A DNA stretch of 64,000 nt from JADKAV01 sp037046735 (GTDB taxonomy: Bacteria; Actinomycetota; Actinomycetes; S36-B12; UBA10799): positions 496,001 through 560,000 of the forward strand of contig JBAOHC010000027.1 in NCBI GenBank assembly GCA_037046735.1, read 5' to 3'. The notes beneath the pieces are model-generated. The model ran no database searches. It was not told the origin of the DNA and was given only the letters and a program-made list of their open reading frames with translations. A program made the translations under genes and the position numbers. Shown here one piece after another: positions 45,496-55,624 of the stretch (position 1 is the stretch's first letter; each line of letters opens with the position of its first letter).

Positions 45496-47974
45496 ATGTT
45501 CAAGAAGAAGAAGCTCCGCAGGTTCCTCGCAGGGGCCACGACCACTGCGGTCGTAGGTGGGATGCTGGCACTGGGGTCGCCAGCAGCCGCCACGAGTACT
45601 CGTACGGATAATCCGAGCGTCATTGGATGCGGGCTACCGATCACGTTGGTACTCGATGCGTCCGGATCGATCGAACAAGGCGCGGAGCGTGATGCCGTTA
45701 AGGCAGCTTCGATCGCCTTCCTCAACGGTCTGGCCGACACCTCGTCGAGCGCTCGGATCATCCAGTTCTCCACGACCTCGGAACAACTGTCCCCCCGACT
45801 GCCGATCGCTGGCACTGATCTCACGGCCCTGAAGGACGCCATCAACACCAAGTACTACACCGGCGTGGGCGGCAACATGACCAACTGGGAGATGCCTCTG
45901 TGGCAGACGAGCACGGAGACACCGACGCCGCTGGCCGATGGTCTCGTCGTGTTCGTCACTGACGGAGATCCGAACACAATCGGCGGTTTCGAGGGCAAGA
46001 GCATTTCCTATCCTTCGGAGGATTCTGCTGCCACTGCCGCGATGGTGTACGCCAATTCGCTCAAGACTGCGGGCAACCGCGTCATCGCGGTCGGCGTCGG
46101 CGTGAGCGGAAGTTCCTCGCAGGCCCGGTTGACCAAGATTTCCGGCGACGTGATCAAGACCTCGATCGCGCCCACCGATACGATCAACTCCTTCGATGTG
46201 CTGATTCCGGCGAACTTCGACAATCTCGCCTCGGCGCTGAAGAGTGTCGCGGCAGCGCTGTGCGGCGGTTCGATCACCGTGACGAAGTACACCGATCCGG
46301 GCGGGCAATGGACCACCACTCCCGGTGTCCAGATCGCCGCAACGGTGACCGGCGCGACCTACGGCCAGGACTACCTGTGGTCCCAGCCGGTAGGAACCAC
46401 CACATCAACGGCCGTGACCACCACCGACAGCAATGGTGTGGCTCAGATGCAGTACAACCCGGCGAGTTCGTGGCCTGCCCTGACACCGCAGCCGACAGTA
46501 CGGGTCACGGAGACCTTGGCAGTCTGGGTACAGACCACGTGATTACACCTGCACGTTCAACGGCCTCACAGCACGTGCGAACCAGCACGGGCAACTGACG
46601 GTCAGCGGGAACGAGGCGTACTTCGAGGTCGCCGCTCTGAGCGCCGATCAGTCCATGAGTTGTGACATCTACAACCGTGGCCATGGCTGGTTGACGCTGG
46701 CCAAGGATGTCCGCGGCAAGGGCGATCCCGCAGCGTGGACCCTCAGTGCGATACCGGTCGGCACCATCGACGGCCAGCAACCGGTGACGGGTAACGGCGA
46801 TCCGACCTCCAACGGCGGCGTCCAGGAGGAACAGGTCTACGCCGGCACCTACCAGCTCGCCGAAGAAGGTGGACTGGACAACTACACCAGCCTGGGTTGG
46901 ACCTGTGAGTCCGACGAACCCGGCCAGAACAGCCTGGCAGTGACCGAACCGGCTGACACCGTAACGATCGCGGCCGGCGAGAGCTGGACCTGCACGGTGA
47001 CGAACGTGCGCGACACGGCATCGCTGACGCTGATCAAGACAGTCAGCGGCAGCAGCGTCAAGGCCGATGCGTTCACCTTGTCGGCGACCGCCGAGGCCCC
47101 GGATGCCGAGCTGAACTTCAGCACGGCAGGTGGCGCCGGCACCGTCCACGAGGTGTGGGCGAGCACGCCGTACGCGCTGTCCGAGACGGGCCCCAGCGGC
47201 TACACCCCGGGTGACTGGCTCTGCACCGCAGCACCGCGGGACGAGGCCGTACCGGTTCAGCAGGGCAAGGTCACGCTGAAGAAGGGACAGAAGGTCACCT
47301 GCAGTCTCGTCAACACCCGTGACACCTCCTCGCTGACCATCAGCAAGGAATTCAACCCGCTCGCCTCCGGCTACAGCGGCACCTTCGACATCGCCTACAG
47401 CTGCGTCGAGGGCACCGATCCGGTCAAGAGCGGCACGGTGAAACTCGCCGCCGGCCAGCAGGCCAGCGTTGAGGGGCTGCCGGTCGGCACGGTCTGCACC
47501 GTGACCGAGCCTGCCCTGCCCACCAACCCGAGCGGCTGGACGTTCAATGCGCCCACCTTCTCCCCGGGTGACGGCAAGGCGACGATAGTGAAGGGCTCTG
47601 CGGCCACGGTGACCGTGGTCAACAGCATCAGCCAGGTCAGCCCGGTCAAGGTGAAGCAACCTTGCCCCGTGACACCCAAACTGGTGACGCCCAAGCCGAA
47701 GGTGGTCGGCAATCAGGTTCTGATCACGAAGATGTCGACCAACTCGAAGTGCACGATGAGCAAGCCGGTCGTGCTCTGCCGCCCGATGGTCGCGACAGCG
47801 GCGGGTGAGACCGCCTTCTGCAAGACCTCGGTCAGCAAGAAGGGCAAGGTTATGGTCAAGACCGCTGGTTACGACGCCGTGCGCGTCACAGTGATGGTCA
47901 AGGCCACGCCGAAGCCTGGCTCCGTCGACAGCTGGACGCCGAAGGTGTGGCGTCAGAAGTGGACCCTGCGGTAG
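45496..47974 (+). CDS. Secreted von Willebrand A surface protein 1 (frameshifted)
   Basis: About 825 residues after repairing one base. A signal peptide (MFKKKKLRRFLAGATTTAVVG... ends SPAAA) is followed by a vWA domain with intact MIDAS: DASGS at about residue 54, TNW, and FVTDGDP. Then come several prealbumin/SpaA-like modules ending in CTVTNVRDT or CSLVNTRDT, a DUF5979-like module (ISKEFNPLASGYSGTF), and the C-terminal four-Cys domain ending VWRQKWTLR. The frame breaks near 46519: GAGACCTTGGCAG should read ETLQSGYRPRDYTCTF, as in gene 3 (ISETLQPDYNPR). No LPXTG is seen. GAGGAGG lies 5 nt before ATG. Probable role: cell-surface or extracellular adhesion. Confidence 0.85.
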
Positions 47975-47990
47975 GTCCGCACGACGGCGT

Positions 47991-48018
47991 GGGGCCGCAT
48001 CCGAGAGGGTGTGGCCCC
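47991..48018 (+). terminator. Terminator of surface-protein gene 1
   Basis: GGGGCCGCATCC and GGGTGTGGCCCC form a 12-bp stem (two G-U pairs) with a 4-nt loop, 17 bp past the stop, followed by TTCGGTT. It is related to the terminators of genes 2-4. Confidence 0.75.
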
Positions 48019-48415
48019 TTCGGTTACGCCTGCGTCACTGTGTGTAATCGCAGTGTGATGCGCGGGAGCGGGCTCAAACCCGCAGCGTGACGACTCTTGG
48101 TCAATATCGATACCGCTGTCAGCGAAATAACAATCCCGTTACGGCGTTGGTTCTTCCCACAAAAGGGTGGTTTGGCTATCCTTCGTGCCCATTGTTTCGC
48201 CCAAGTGGGTGATATACCCTTGCGAAAGCCGAGGGATATCATTACATCGACCGAACAGTCGATGGCTGCGGTCCATTCGGGGGCGAGGAGGCGTCAGGTG
48301 CTCACTTTCTGTAAGGCACGTCGCCCAAGCGTGACAGATCGTCACGCATCTTCTACACACTTTCTGACTTCAACTACGTTCTGTGTGCATTCGCACGTCA
48401 ACGGGAGGCGACACC
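48019..48415 (+). promoter_or_regulatory. Promoter and leader of surface-protein gene 2
   Basis: No gene in this stretch. TTGCGA (48220-48225), 17 bp, TACATC (48243-48248) is a fair promoter. The leader element CGAACAGTCGA (48252-48262) with CGGGGGCGAGGAGG (48278-48291) begins where the message would start. GGGCGA (48281-48286) can pair with TCGCCC (48321-48326). GCGTGAC-N5-GTCACGC (48329-48347) is a perfect 7-bp inverted repeat. GGAGG lies 7 nt before the ATG. Confidence 0.5.
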
Positions 48416-51400
48416 ATGTTTAAGAAATTCCGCAGGGCAATTGCGGGAACGACATCCGTGGCAGTGGTGGCAGGCATGGTGGCGACGGGGGCGGTAACGG
48501 GGGTGGTCGCCACGGCGACGCCGGCCGCCGCTGCCATCCCTACTCCTGGGGACAACCAGGCCATCATCTCTGTGAAGGTGGGCGGAGTCCGGCCCACACA
48601 GGACGCTACTCCAACAGGACGCTCCGGCGTGAAACTTGAGTTGTTCAACGACAACAGTGGGAGCGTGGGCACGTCCACAGGGCTCTAATGCACCTCGGAC
48701 AGCAGCGGAGACTGCAACTTCACGGTGGATCAGGCAGGGCTGAACAAGCGCTATTGGGTGAGGCTGGCGGCCAACAACCCCTGGGTAGGCGAAGGCTCCC
48801 TGGTCACTGGCGGAACACAGAACGGCGTGCCAGCGTTCGAGCTCACCCGCTACCAGTTCCGCACTCCGACGGTCGTCGGCGGTCAAACATACGAATCGAC
48901 GAAGACCGGCAGCAACGGCTTCATGCGGACAGCCAACCCGCAAGACGGATCTAACGAGTACGTCCGCAATGTGTCTTCTGGGGTTTGGCAGTCGTCTCTG
49001 TCCAACCCTGCCTTCCCACCGAAGTGCGGCATCAAAGTGGCGCTGGTACTTGACCTTTCTGGATCCGTCTCGCCCTTCCTCCCACAACTGAAAACCGCTG
49101 CCCAGACATTCGTGAACTCTCTGGTGGGGACCCCTTCTCAGGTCGCCGGATATACCTTCGCCGCAAACGCACCACGCGCTGGGACAACGAACCTTGGCCT
49201 GACGTCAGTTGCCACGGCCACGGGGCCGGACAGCGCAGCCACGGTCAATACGTGGATTAGTGGTCTGAGTTCTGGTGGAGGGACCAACTGGGATCGCGGA
49301 ATGTTCCAGGTTGCAGCTAGCAGCGATCAATACGACGTCGCAGTTGTCATAACTGACGGAAACCCCACCTTCTATGCAAACGAGCAGGGTCCTGGCGACA
49401 TGACCCGATTCATCGAGATGGAGAACAGCGTCTTCTCCGCCAATGCGATCAAGAACAAGAACACGCGCGTGATCGCGGTCGGCGTCGGTGACGGTATTGA
49501 TGGAAACCCGGCCAACCTCAAGGCGATCTCGGGAACCGTCAAATTCGAGGAGAACGTCACCCCGCCCGAAACCGCTGATTTCTTCCAGACCACAGATTTC
49601 GAAGAAGCCGGCAAAGCATTGAAGGCCTTGGCGGAATCGAGTTGCCAGGGCTCCATCAACGTCTTCAAGAAGGTCCTTCCCTGGAACGGCACGGGTCTTA
49701 ACGGGGCCACCGACGGTGGGGCCGGCTGGGTGTACACCGCAGCCAAAGCAAACGGCTCAGACCCGGTTCAGGTAACTGGCTCACCGGCAACCACGAACGC
49801 CACCAGTGGAACTTCCGTCTCCGTGACATTCGACAACGCCTCGATTAATAGCGCTCCGATCAACCTTGCCGAGGTCCTTCAGGCATCCCAGCAGGGCTAC
49901 TCGCTGGTGCAGCAGGGGCCGAACAACTTGAATGCCACCTGCGTCAAATCCGGCACGAGCGAGACAGTCCCAGTGACCAATAATGGGGCACTCGGCTGGA
50001 CCGTGAATGCACTTCGCCTGGGGAGCATCACCTGCACCGTGTATAATCGGCAGCCACCGCCGACTGGCCAGCTGAAACTGGTCAAGGACGTCACCAACAA
50101 CGACGGTGGCAGCAAGGTGCCCAACGACTGGACGCTGAAGGCCGAGGCCTCCGGCACCAACCCGAACGGCGCCCGGAACTTCCAAAACGCCGGCGGGAGC
50201 GGCACCTTCAAGGACGTGTTCGCCGGGCAGCAGTACACGCTCAGCGAATCGACCGTCCCCGGCTACTCCTCCAACGGTGTGTGGGTCTGCACCGGCGGCG
50301 GCACCAAGACCGGTGACGACAAGATCACCGTCGGGCTCGGTGAGCAGGTCACCTGCACCATCACCAACACCGACAACACCCCGACCCTGAAACTGGTCAA
50401 GGACGTCACCAACAACGACGGTGGCAGCAAGGTGCCCAACGACTGGACGCTGAAGGCCGAGGCCTCCGGCACCAACCCGAACGGCGCCCGGAACTTCCAA
50501 AACGCCGGCGGGAGCGGCACCTTCAAGGACGTGTTCGCCGGGCAGCAGTACACGCTCAGCGAATCGACCGTCCCCGGCTACTCCTCCAACGGTGTGTGGG
50601 TCTGCACCGGCGGCGGCACCAAGACCGGTGACGACAAGATCACCGTCGGGCTCGGTGAGCAGGTCACCTGCACCATCACCAACACCGACAACACCCCGAC
50701 CCTGAAACTGGTCAAGGACGTCACCAACAACGACGGTGGCAGCAAGGTGCCCAACGACTGGACGCTGAAGGCCGAGGCCTCCGGCACCAACCCGAACGGC
50801 GCCCGGAACTTCCAAAACGCCGGCGGGAGCGGCACCTTCAAGGACGTGTTCGCCGGGCAGCAGTACACGCTCAGCGAATCGACCGTCCCCGGCTACTCCT
50901 CCAACGGTGTGTGGGTCTGCACCGGCGGCGGCACCAAGACCGGTGACGACAAGATCACCGTCGGGCTCGGTGAGCAGGTCACCTGCACCATCACCAACAC
51001 CGACAACACCCCGACCCTGAAACTGGTCAAGGACGTCACCAACAACGACGGTGGCAGCAAGGTGCCCAACGACTGGACGCTGAAGGCCGAGGCCTCCGGC
51101 ACCAACCCGAACGGCGCCCGGAACTTCCAAAACGCCGGCGGGAGCGGCACCTTCAAGGACGTGTTCGCCGGGCAGCAGTACACGCTCAGCGAATCGACCG
51201 TCCCCGGCTACTCCTCCAACGGTGTGTGGGTCTGCACCGGCGGCGGCACCAAGACCGGTGACGACAAGATCACCGTCGGGCTCGGTGAGCAGGTCACCTG
51301 CACCATCACCAACACCGACAACACCCCGACCCTGAAACTGGTCAAGGACGTCACCAACAACGACGGTGGCAGCAAGGTGCCCAACGACTGGACGCTGAAG

Positions 51401-54400
51401 GCCGAGGCCTCCGGCACCAACCCGAACGGCGCCCGGAACTTCCAAAACGCCGGCGGGAGCGGCACCTTCAAGGACGTGTTCGCCGGGCAGCAGTACACGC
51501 TCAGCGAATCGACCGTCCCCGGCTACTCCTCCAACGGTGTGTGGGTCTGCACCGGCGGCGGCACCAAGACCGGTGACGACAAGATCACCGTCGGGCTCGG
51601 TGAGCAGGTCACCTGCACCATCACCAACACCGACAACACCCCGACCCTGAAACTGGTCAAGGACGTCACCAACAACGACGGTGGCAGCAAGGTGCCCAAC
51701 GACTGGACGCTGAAGGCCGAGGCCTCCGGCACCAACCCGAACGGCGCCCGGAACTTCCAAAACGCCGGCGGGAGCGGCACCTTCAAGGACGTGTTCGCCG
51801 GGCAGCAGTACACGCTCAGCGAATCGACCGTCCCCGGCTACTCCTCCAACGGTGTGTGGGTCTGCACCGGCGGCGGCACCAAGACCGGTGACGACAAGAT
51901 CACCGTCGGGCTCGGTGAGCAGGTCACCTGCACCATCACCAACACCGACAACACCCCGACCCTGAAACTGGTCAAGGACGTCACCAACAACGACGGTGGC
52001 AGCAAGGTGCCCAACGACTGGACGCTGAAGGCCGAGGCCTCCGGCACCAACCCGAACGGCGCCCGGAACTTCCAAAACGCCGGCGGGAGCGGCACCTTCA
52101 AGGACGTGTTCGCCGGGCAGCAGTACACGCTCAGCGAATCGACCGTCCCCGGCTACTCCTCCAACGGTGTGTGGGTCTGCACCGGCGGCGGCACCAAGAC
52201 CGGTGACGACAAGATCACCGTCGGGCTCGGTGAGCAGGTCACCTGCACCATCACCAACACCGACAACACCCCGACCCTGAAACTGGTCAAGGACGTCACC
52301 AACAACGACGGTGGCAGCAAGGTGCCCAACGACTGGACGCTGAAGGCCGAGGCCTCCGGCACCAACCCGAACGGCGCCCGGAACTTCCAAAACGCCGGCG
52401 GGAGCGGCACCTTCAAGGACGTGTTCGCCGGGCAGCAGTACACGCTCAGCGAATCGACCGTCCCCGGCTACTCCTCCAACGGTGTGTGGGTCTGCACCGG
52501 CGGCGGCACCAAGACCGGTGACGACAAGATCACCGTCGGGCTCGGTGAGCAGGTCACCTGCACCATCACCAACACCGACAACACCCCGACCCTGAAACTG
52601 GTCAAGGACGTCACCAACAACGACGGTGGCAGCAAGGTGCCCAACGACTGGACGCTGAAGGCCGAGGCCTCCGGCACCAACCCGAACGGCGCCCGGAACT
52701 TCCAAAACGCCGGCGGGAGCGGCACCTTCAAGGACGTGTTCGCCGGGCAGCAGTACACGCTCAGCGAATCGACCGTCCCCGGCTACTCCTCCAACGGTGT
52801 GTGGGTCTGCACCGGCGGCGGCACCAAGACCGGTGACGACAAGATCACCGTCGGGCTCGGTGAGCAGGTCACCTGCACCATCACCAACACCGACAACACC
52901 CCGACCCTGAAACTGGTCAAGGACGTCACCAACAACGACGGTGGCAGCAAGGTGCCCAACGACTGGACGCTGAAGGCCGAGGCCTCCGGCACCAACCCGA
53001 ACGGCGCCCGGAACTTCCAAAACGCCGGCGGGAGCGGCACCTTCAAGGACGTGTTCGCCGGGCAGCAGTACACGCTCAGCGAATCGACCGTCCCCGGCTA
53101 CTCCTCCAACGGTGTGTGGGTCTGCACCGGCGGCGGCACCAAGACCGGTGACGACAAGATCACCGTCGGGCTCGGTGAGCAGGTCACCTGCACCATCACC
53201 AACACCGACAACACCCCGACCCTGAAACTGGTCAAGGACGTCACCAACAACGACGGTGGCAGCAAGGTGCCCAACGACTGGACGCTGAAGGCCGAGGCCT
53301 CCGGCACCAACCCGAACGGCGCCCGGAACTTCCAAAACGCCGGCGGGAGCGGCACCTTCAAGGACGTGTTCGCCGGGCAGCAGTACACGCTCAGCGAATC
53401 GACCGTCCCCGGCTACTCCTCCAACGGTGTGTGGGTCTGCACCGGCGGCGGCACCAAGACCGGTGACGACAAGATCACCGTCGGGCTCGGTGAGCAGGTC
53501 ACCTGCACCATCACCAACACCGACAACACCCCGACCCTGAAACTGGTCAAGGACGTCACCAACAACGACGGTGGCAGCAAGGTGCCCAACGACTGGACGC
53601 TGAAGGCCGAGGCCTCCGGCACCAACCCGAACGGCGCCCGGAACTTCCAAAACGCCGGCGGGAGCGGCACCTTCAAGGACGTGTTCGCCGGGCAGCAGTA
53701 CACGCTCAGCGAATCGACCGTCCCCGGCTACTCCTCCAACGGTGTGTGGGTCTGCACCGGCGGCGGCACCAAGACCGGTGACGACAAGATCACCGTCGGG
53801 CTCGGTGAGCAGGTCACCTGCACCATCACCAACACCGACAACACCCCGACCCTGAAACTGGTCAAGGACGTCACCAACAACGACGGTGGCAGCAAGGTGC
53901 CCAACGACTGGACGCTGAAGGCCGAGGCCTCCGGCACCAACCCGAACGGCGCCCGGAACTTCCAAAACGCCGGCGGGAGCGGCACCTTCAAGGACGTGTT
54001 CGCCGGGCAGCAGTACACGCTCAGCGAATCGACCGTCCCCGGCTACTCCTCCAACGGTGTGTGGGTCTGCACCGGCGGCGGCACCAAGACCGGTGACGAC
54101 AAGATCACCGTCGGGCTCGGTGAGCAGGTCACCTGCACCATCACCAACACCGACAACACCCCGACCCTGAAACTGGTCAAGCAGGTCAGCGGCGCCAATG
54201 CGGACAATTGGATCCTCACGGCAAAGGGGACTCCATCTGACCGCAACATCTCCACCCCAGGTGGTTCGGGTGATTTCGAGGATGTGTACGCCGGCACCCA
54301 GTACACCCTTGGTGAGACCGGTCCTGGCGGGTACTCCCCCAGTGATTGGGCGTGTGTGAGCACCCCGGGCGAGGGCCAGCCGGGTGTGCAGGTGCTCAAC

Positions 54401-55423
54401 AACGGCGACAAGATCACCCTGGGGCTGGGTGACCGGGTCACCTGCACCATCATCAACACCCGCGATCTGGGCTCGTTGACGATCACCAAGTCGTTCAACC
54501 CGAAGTCCTCGGGCTACGACAAGGCCTTCACCATCGGCTACCAGTGCGCCGACGAGGCCAAGCAGACCGTCGCGCTCAAGGCCGGGGAGTCCACCACCAT
54601 CACCGGTATCCCGACCGGAACCGAGTGCACCGTCTCGGAAGCCAAACCCACCGACCCGCCGGCCGGCTGGTCGTTCTCCCAACCGGTGTACGACCCCGCC
54701 GATGGCAAGGTCACAGTGACCCGTAAGGACCAGAACGTGTCCGTCACGGTCACCAACGAGATCCTCAAACCCGGGATCAACATCGTCAAGACCGGCTCGG
54801 CCACCCAGGTCAACCCCGGCCAGACGGTCACCTACACCTACACGGTGACCAACCCCGGCGACGCCGAACTGACCGACGTCAAGGTCAGCGACGACAAGTG
54901 CGCACCAGTGACCTACACCTCCGGTGACAGCAACGCCGACAGCAAACTGCAGCCAGGCGAAACCTGGATCTACACCTGCAGCCAGCCGATCACCCTGGCC
55001 ACCACCAACATCGGTACCGCCACCGGCAAGGACAAGAACGGCCAGGAGGTCTCCGCTCAGGACACCTTCACCGTCGCGGTGGTCAGCCCGGTCGTGGTCA
55101 AGCAGATCTGCCCGATCGAGCCGAAACTCACCACCCCCAAGGTGAAGAAGGTCGGCAACCGGGTTCTGGTCAAGAAGATCACCACCAAGAAGAGCAGCTG
55201 TGTCCTGCTCAAGCCAGTGGTCCTGTGCCGGCCAGTAGCAGCAGCCGCAGCCGGCCAGACCGCCTTCTGCCGCACCACCGTGACCCGCAAAGGCTTCATC
55301 CGGGTCAACACCAAGGGCTACGACAAGGTCCGCGTCACCGTCCTGGTGCGCTCCAAGCCAAAGCCCGACTTCACCGACCGCTGGAAGCCCAGCACCTGGC
55401 GTAAGAGCTGGCTGCTGAAGTAG
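48416..55423 (+). CDS. Giant secreted vWA surface protein 2 with 13 identical repeats
   Basis: 2335 residues if the TAA at codon 91 (48686-48688) is read through or is an error. Signal peptide: MFKKFRRAIAGTTSVAVVAG... to ATPAAAA. A first prealbumin-like segment (VKLELFNDNSGS ... CTSDSSGDCNFTVDQ) spans the stop. The vWA domain is about residues 203-400, with DLSGS at 213, GGTNW and ITDGNP. A prealbumin-like module follows, then 13 identical 105-residue modules (553-1917), one divergent module, a DUF5979-like module (ITKSFNPKSSGYDK), a DUF11/DUF7507-like module (PGINIVKTGSATQVNPGQ), and the four-Cys C-terminal domain (about 2228-2335) ending TWRKSWLLK. Frame before and after the TAA is the same. 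The repeats probably form a long stalk carrying the vWA head away from the cell. Confidence 0.85.
50072..54166 (+). repeat. 13 perfect tandem copies of a 315-bp coding repeat
   Basis: Unit starts fall every 315 bp from 50072 (CTGAAACTGGTCAAGGACG), and a divergent unit begins at 54167. By eye all 13 copies are identical at DNA level. Each encodes 105 residues: LKLVKDVTNNDGGSKVPNDW ... FAGQQYTLSESTVPGYSS ... EQVTCTITNTDNTPT, a prealbumin/SpaA-like beta-sandwich with two cysteines. Identity including silent sites implies very recent expansion or ongoing homogenisation. Copy number could be misjudged by assembly. Confidence 0.95.
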
Positions 55424-55436
55424 CACTAAACGAGAA

Positions 55437-55471
55437 GGAAGGGCCGCACCCACACCGGGTGCGGCCCTTCC
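55437..55471 (+). terminator. Terminator of surface-protein gene 2
   Basis: GGAAGGGCCGCACCC and GGGTGCGGCCCTTCC form a perfect 15-bp stem with a 5-nt loop ACACC, 13 bp past the stop. Confidence 0.85.
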
Positions 55472-55492
55472 TGCATCTGATCGTCCAAACGG

Positions 55493-55603
55493 TTGACCCC
55501 CGTTAGACACACACCGTGTTATGCTTCGTTCATCCTTTCGGCTGACCCCCCGTCAGCGGCAAGGTGGACATCGGCTCGCGCGTTGTCACCATAGGTGACA
55601 ACG
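55493..55603 (+). promoter_or_regulatory. Promoter and leader of surface-protein gene 3
   Basis: TTGACC (55493-55498) with TGTTAT (55517-55522, 18-bp spacing), or TATGCT at 55520-55525, is a possible promoter. The leader element CGGCTGACCCCCCGTCAGCGGCAAGGTGGA (55539-55568) contains a GCTGAC/GTCAGC hairpin and aligns with the gene 4 element. GTTGTCACC-ATA-GGTGACAAC (55582-55602) is a perfect 9-bp inverted repeat with a 3-nt loop. Confidence 0.45.
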
Positions 55604-55624
55604 GCCACTCGCCAGGAGGCTCCC

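Noticed and set aside
48050..48095. tRNA-like GGGCTCAAACCCGC sequence
   Set aside because: No acceptor stem, anticodon arm or D-arm can be built around it; at best it is a small hairpin.
50072..54166. Could the repeats be a CRISPR array
   Set aside because: Units are 315 bp with no spacers, are contiguous, and encode one protein module each.
49781..55510. A 1,909-codon open frame on the minus strand opposite surface gene 2, plus repeated 96-codon frames
   Set aside because: It mirrors the 315-bp repeats and codon bias of the plus-strand gene, with no ribosome site, signal or known domain. The plus-strand protein has clear domains.
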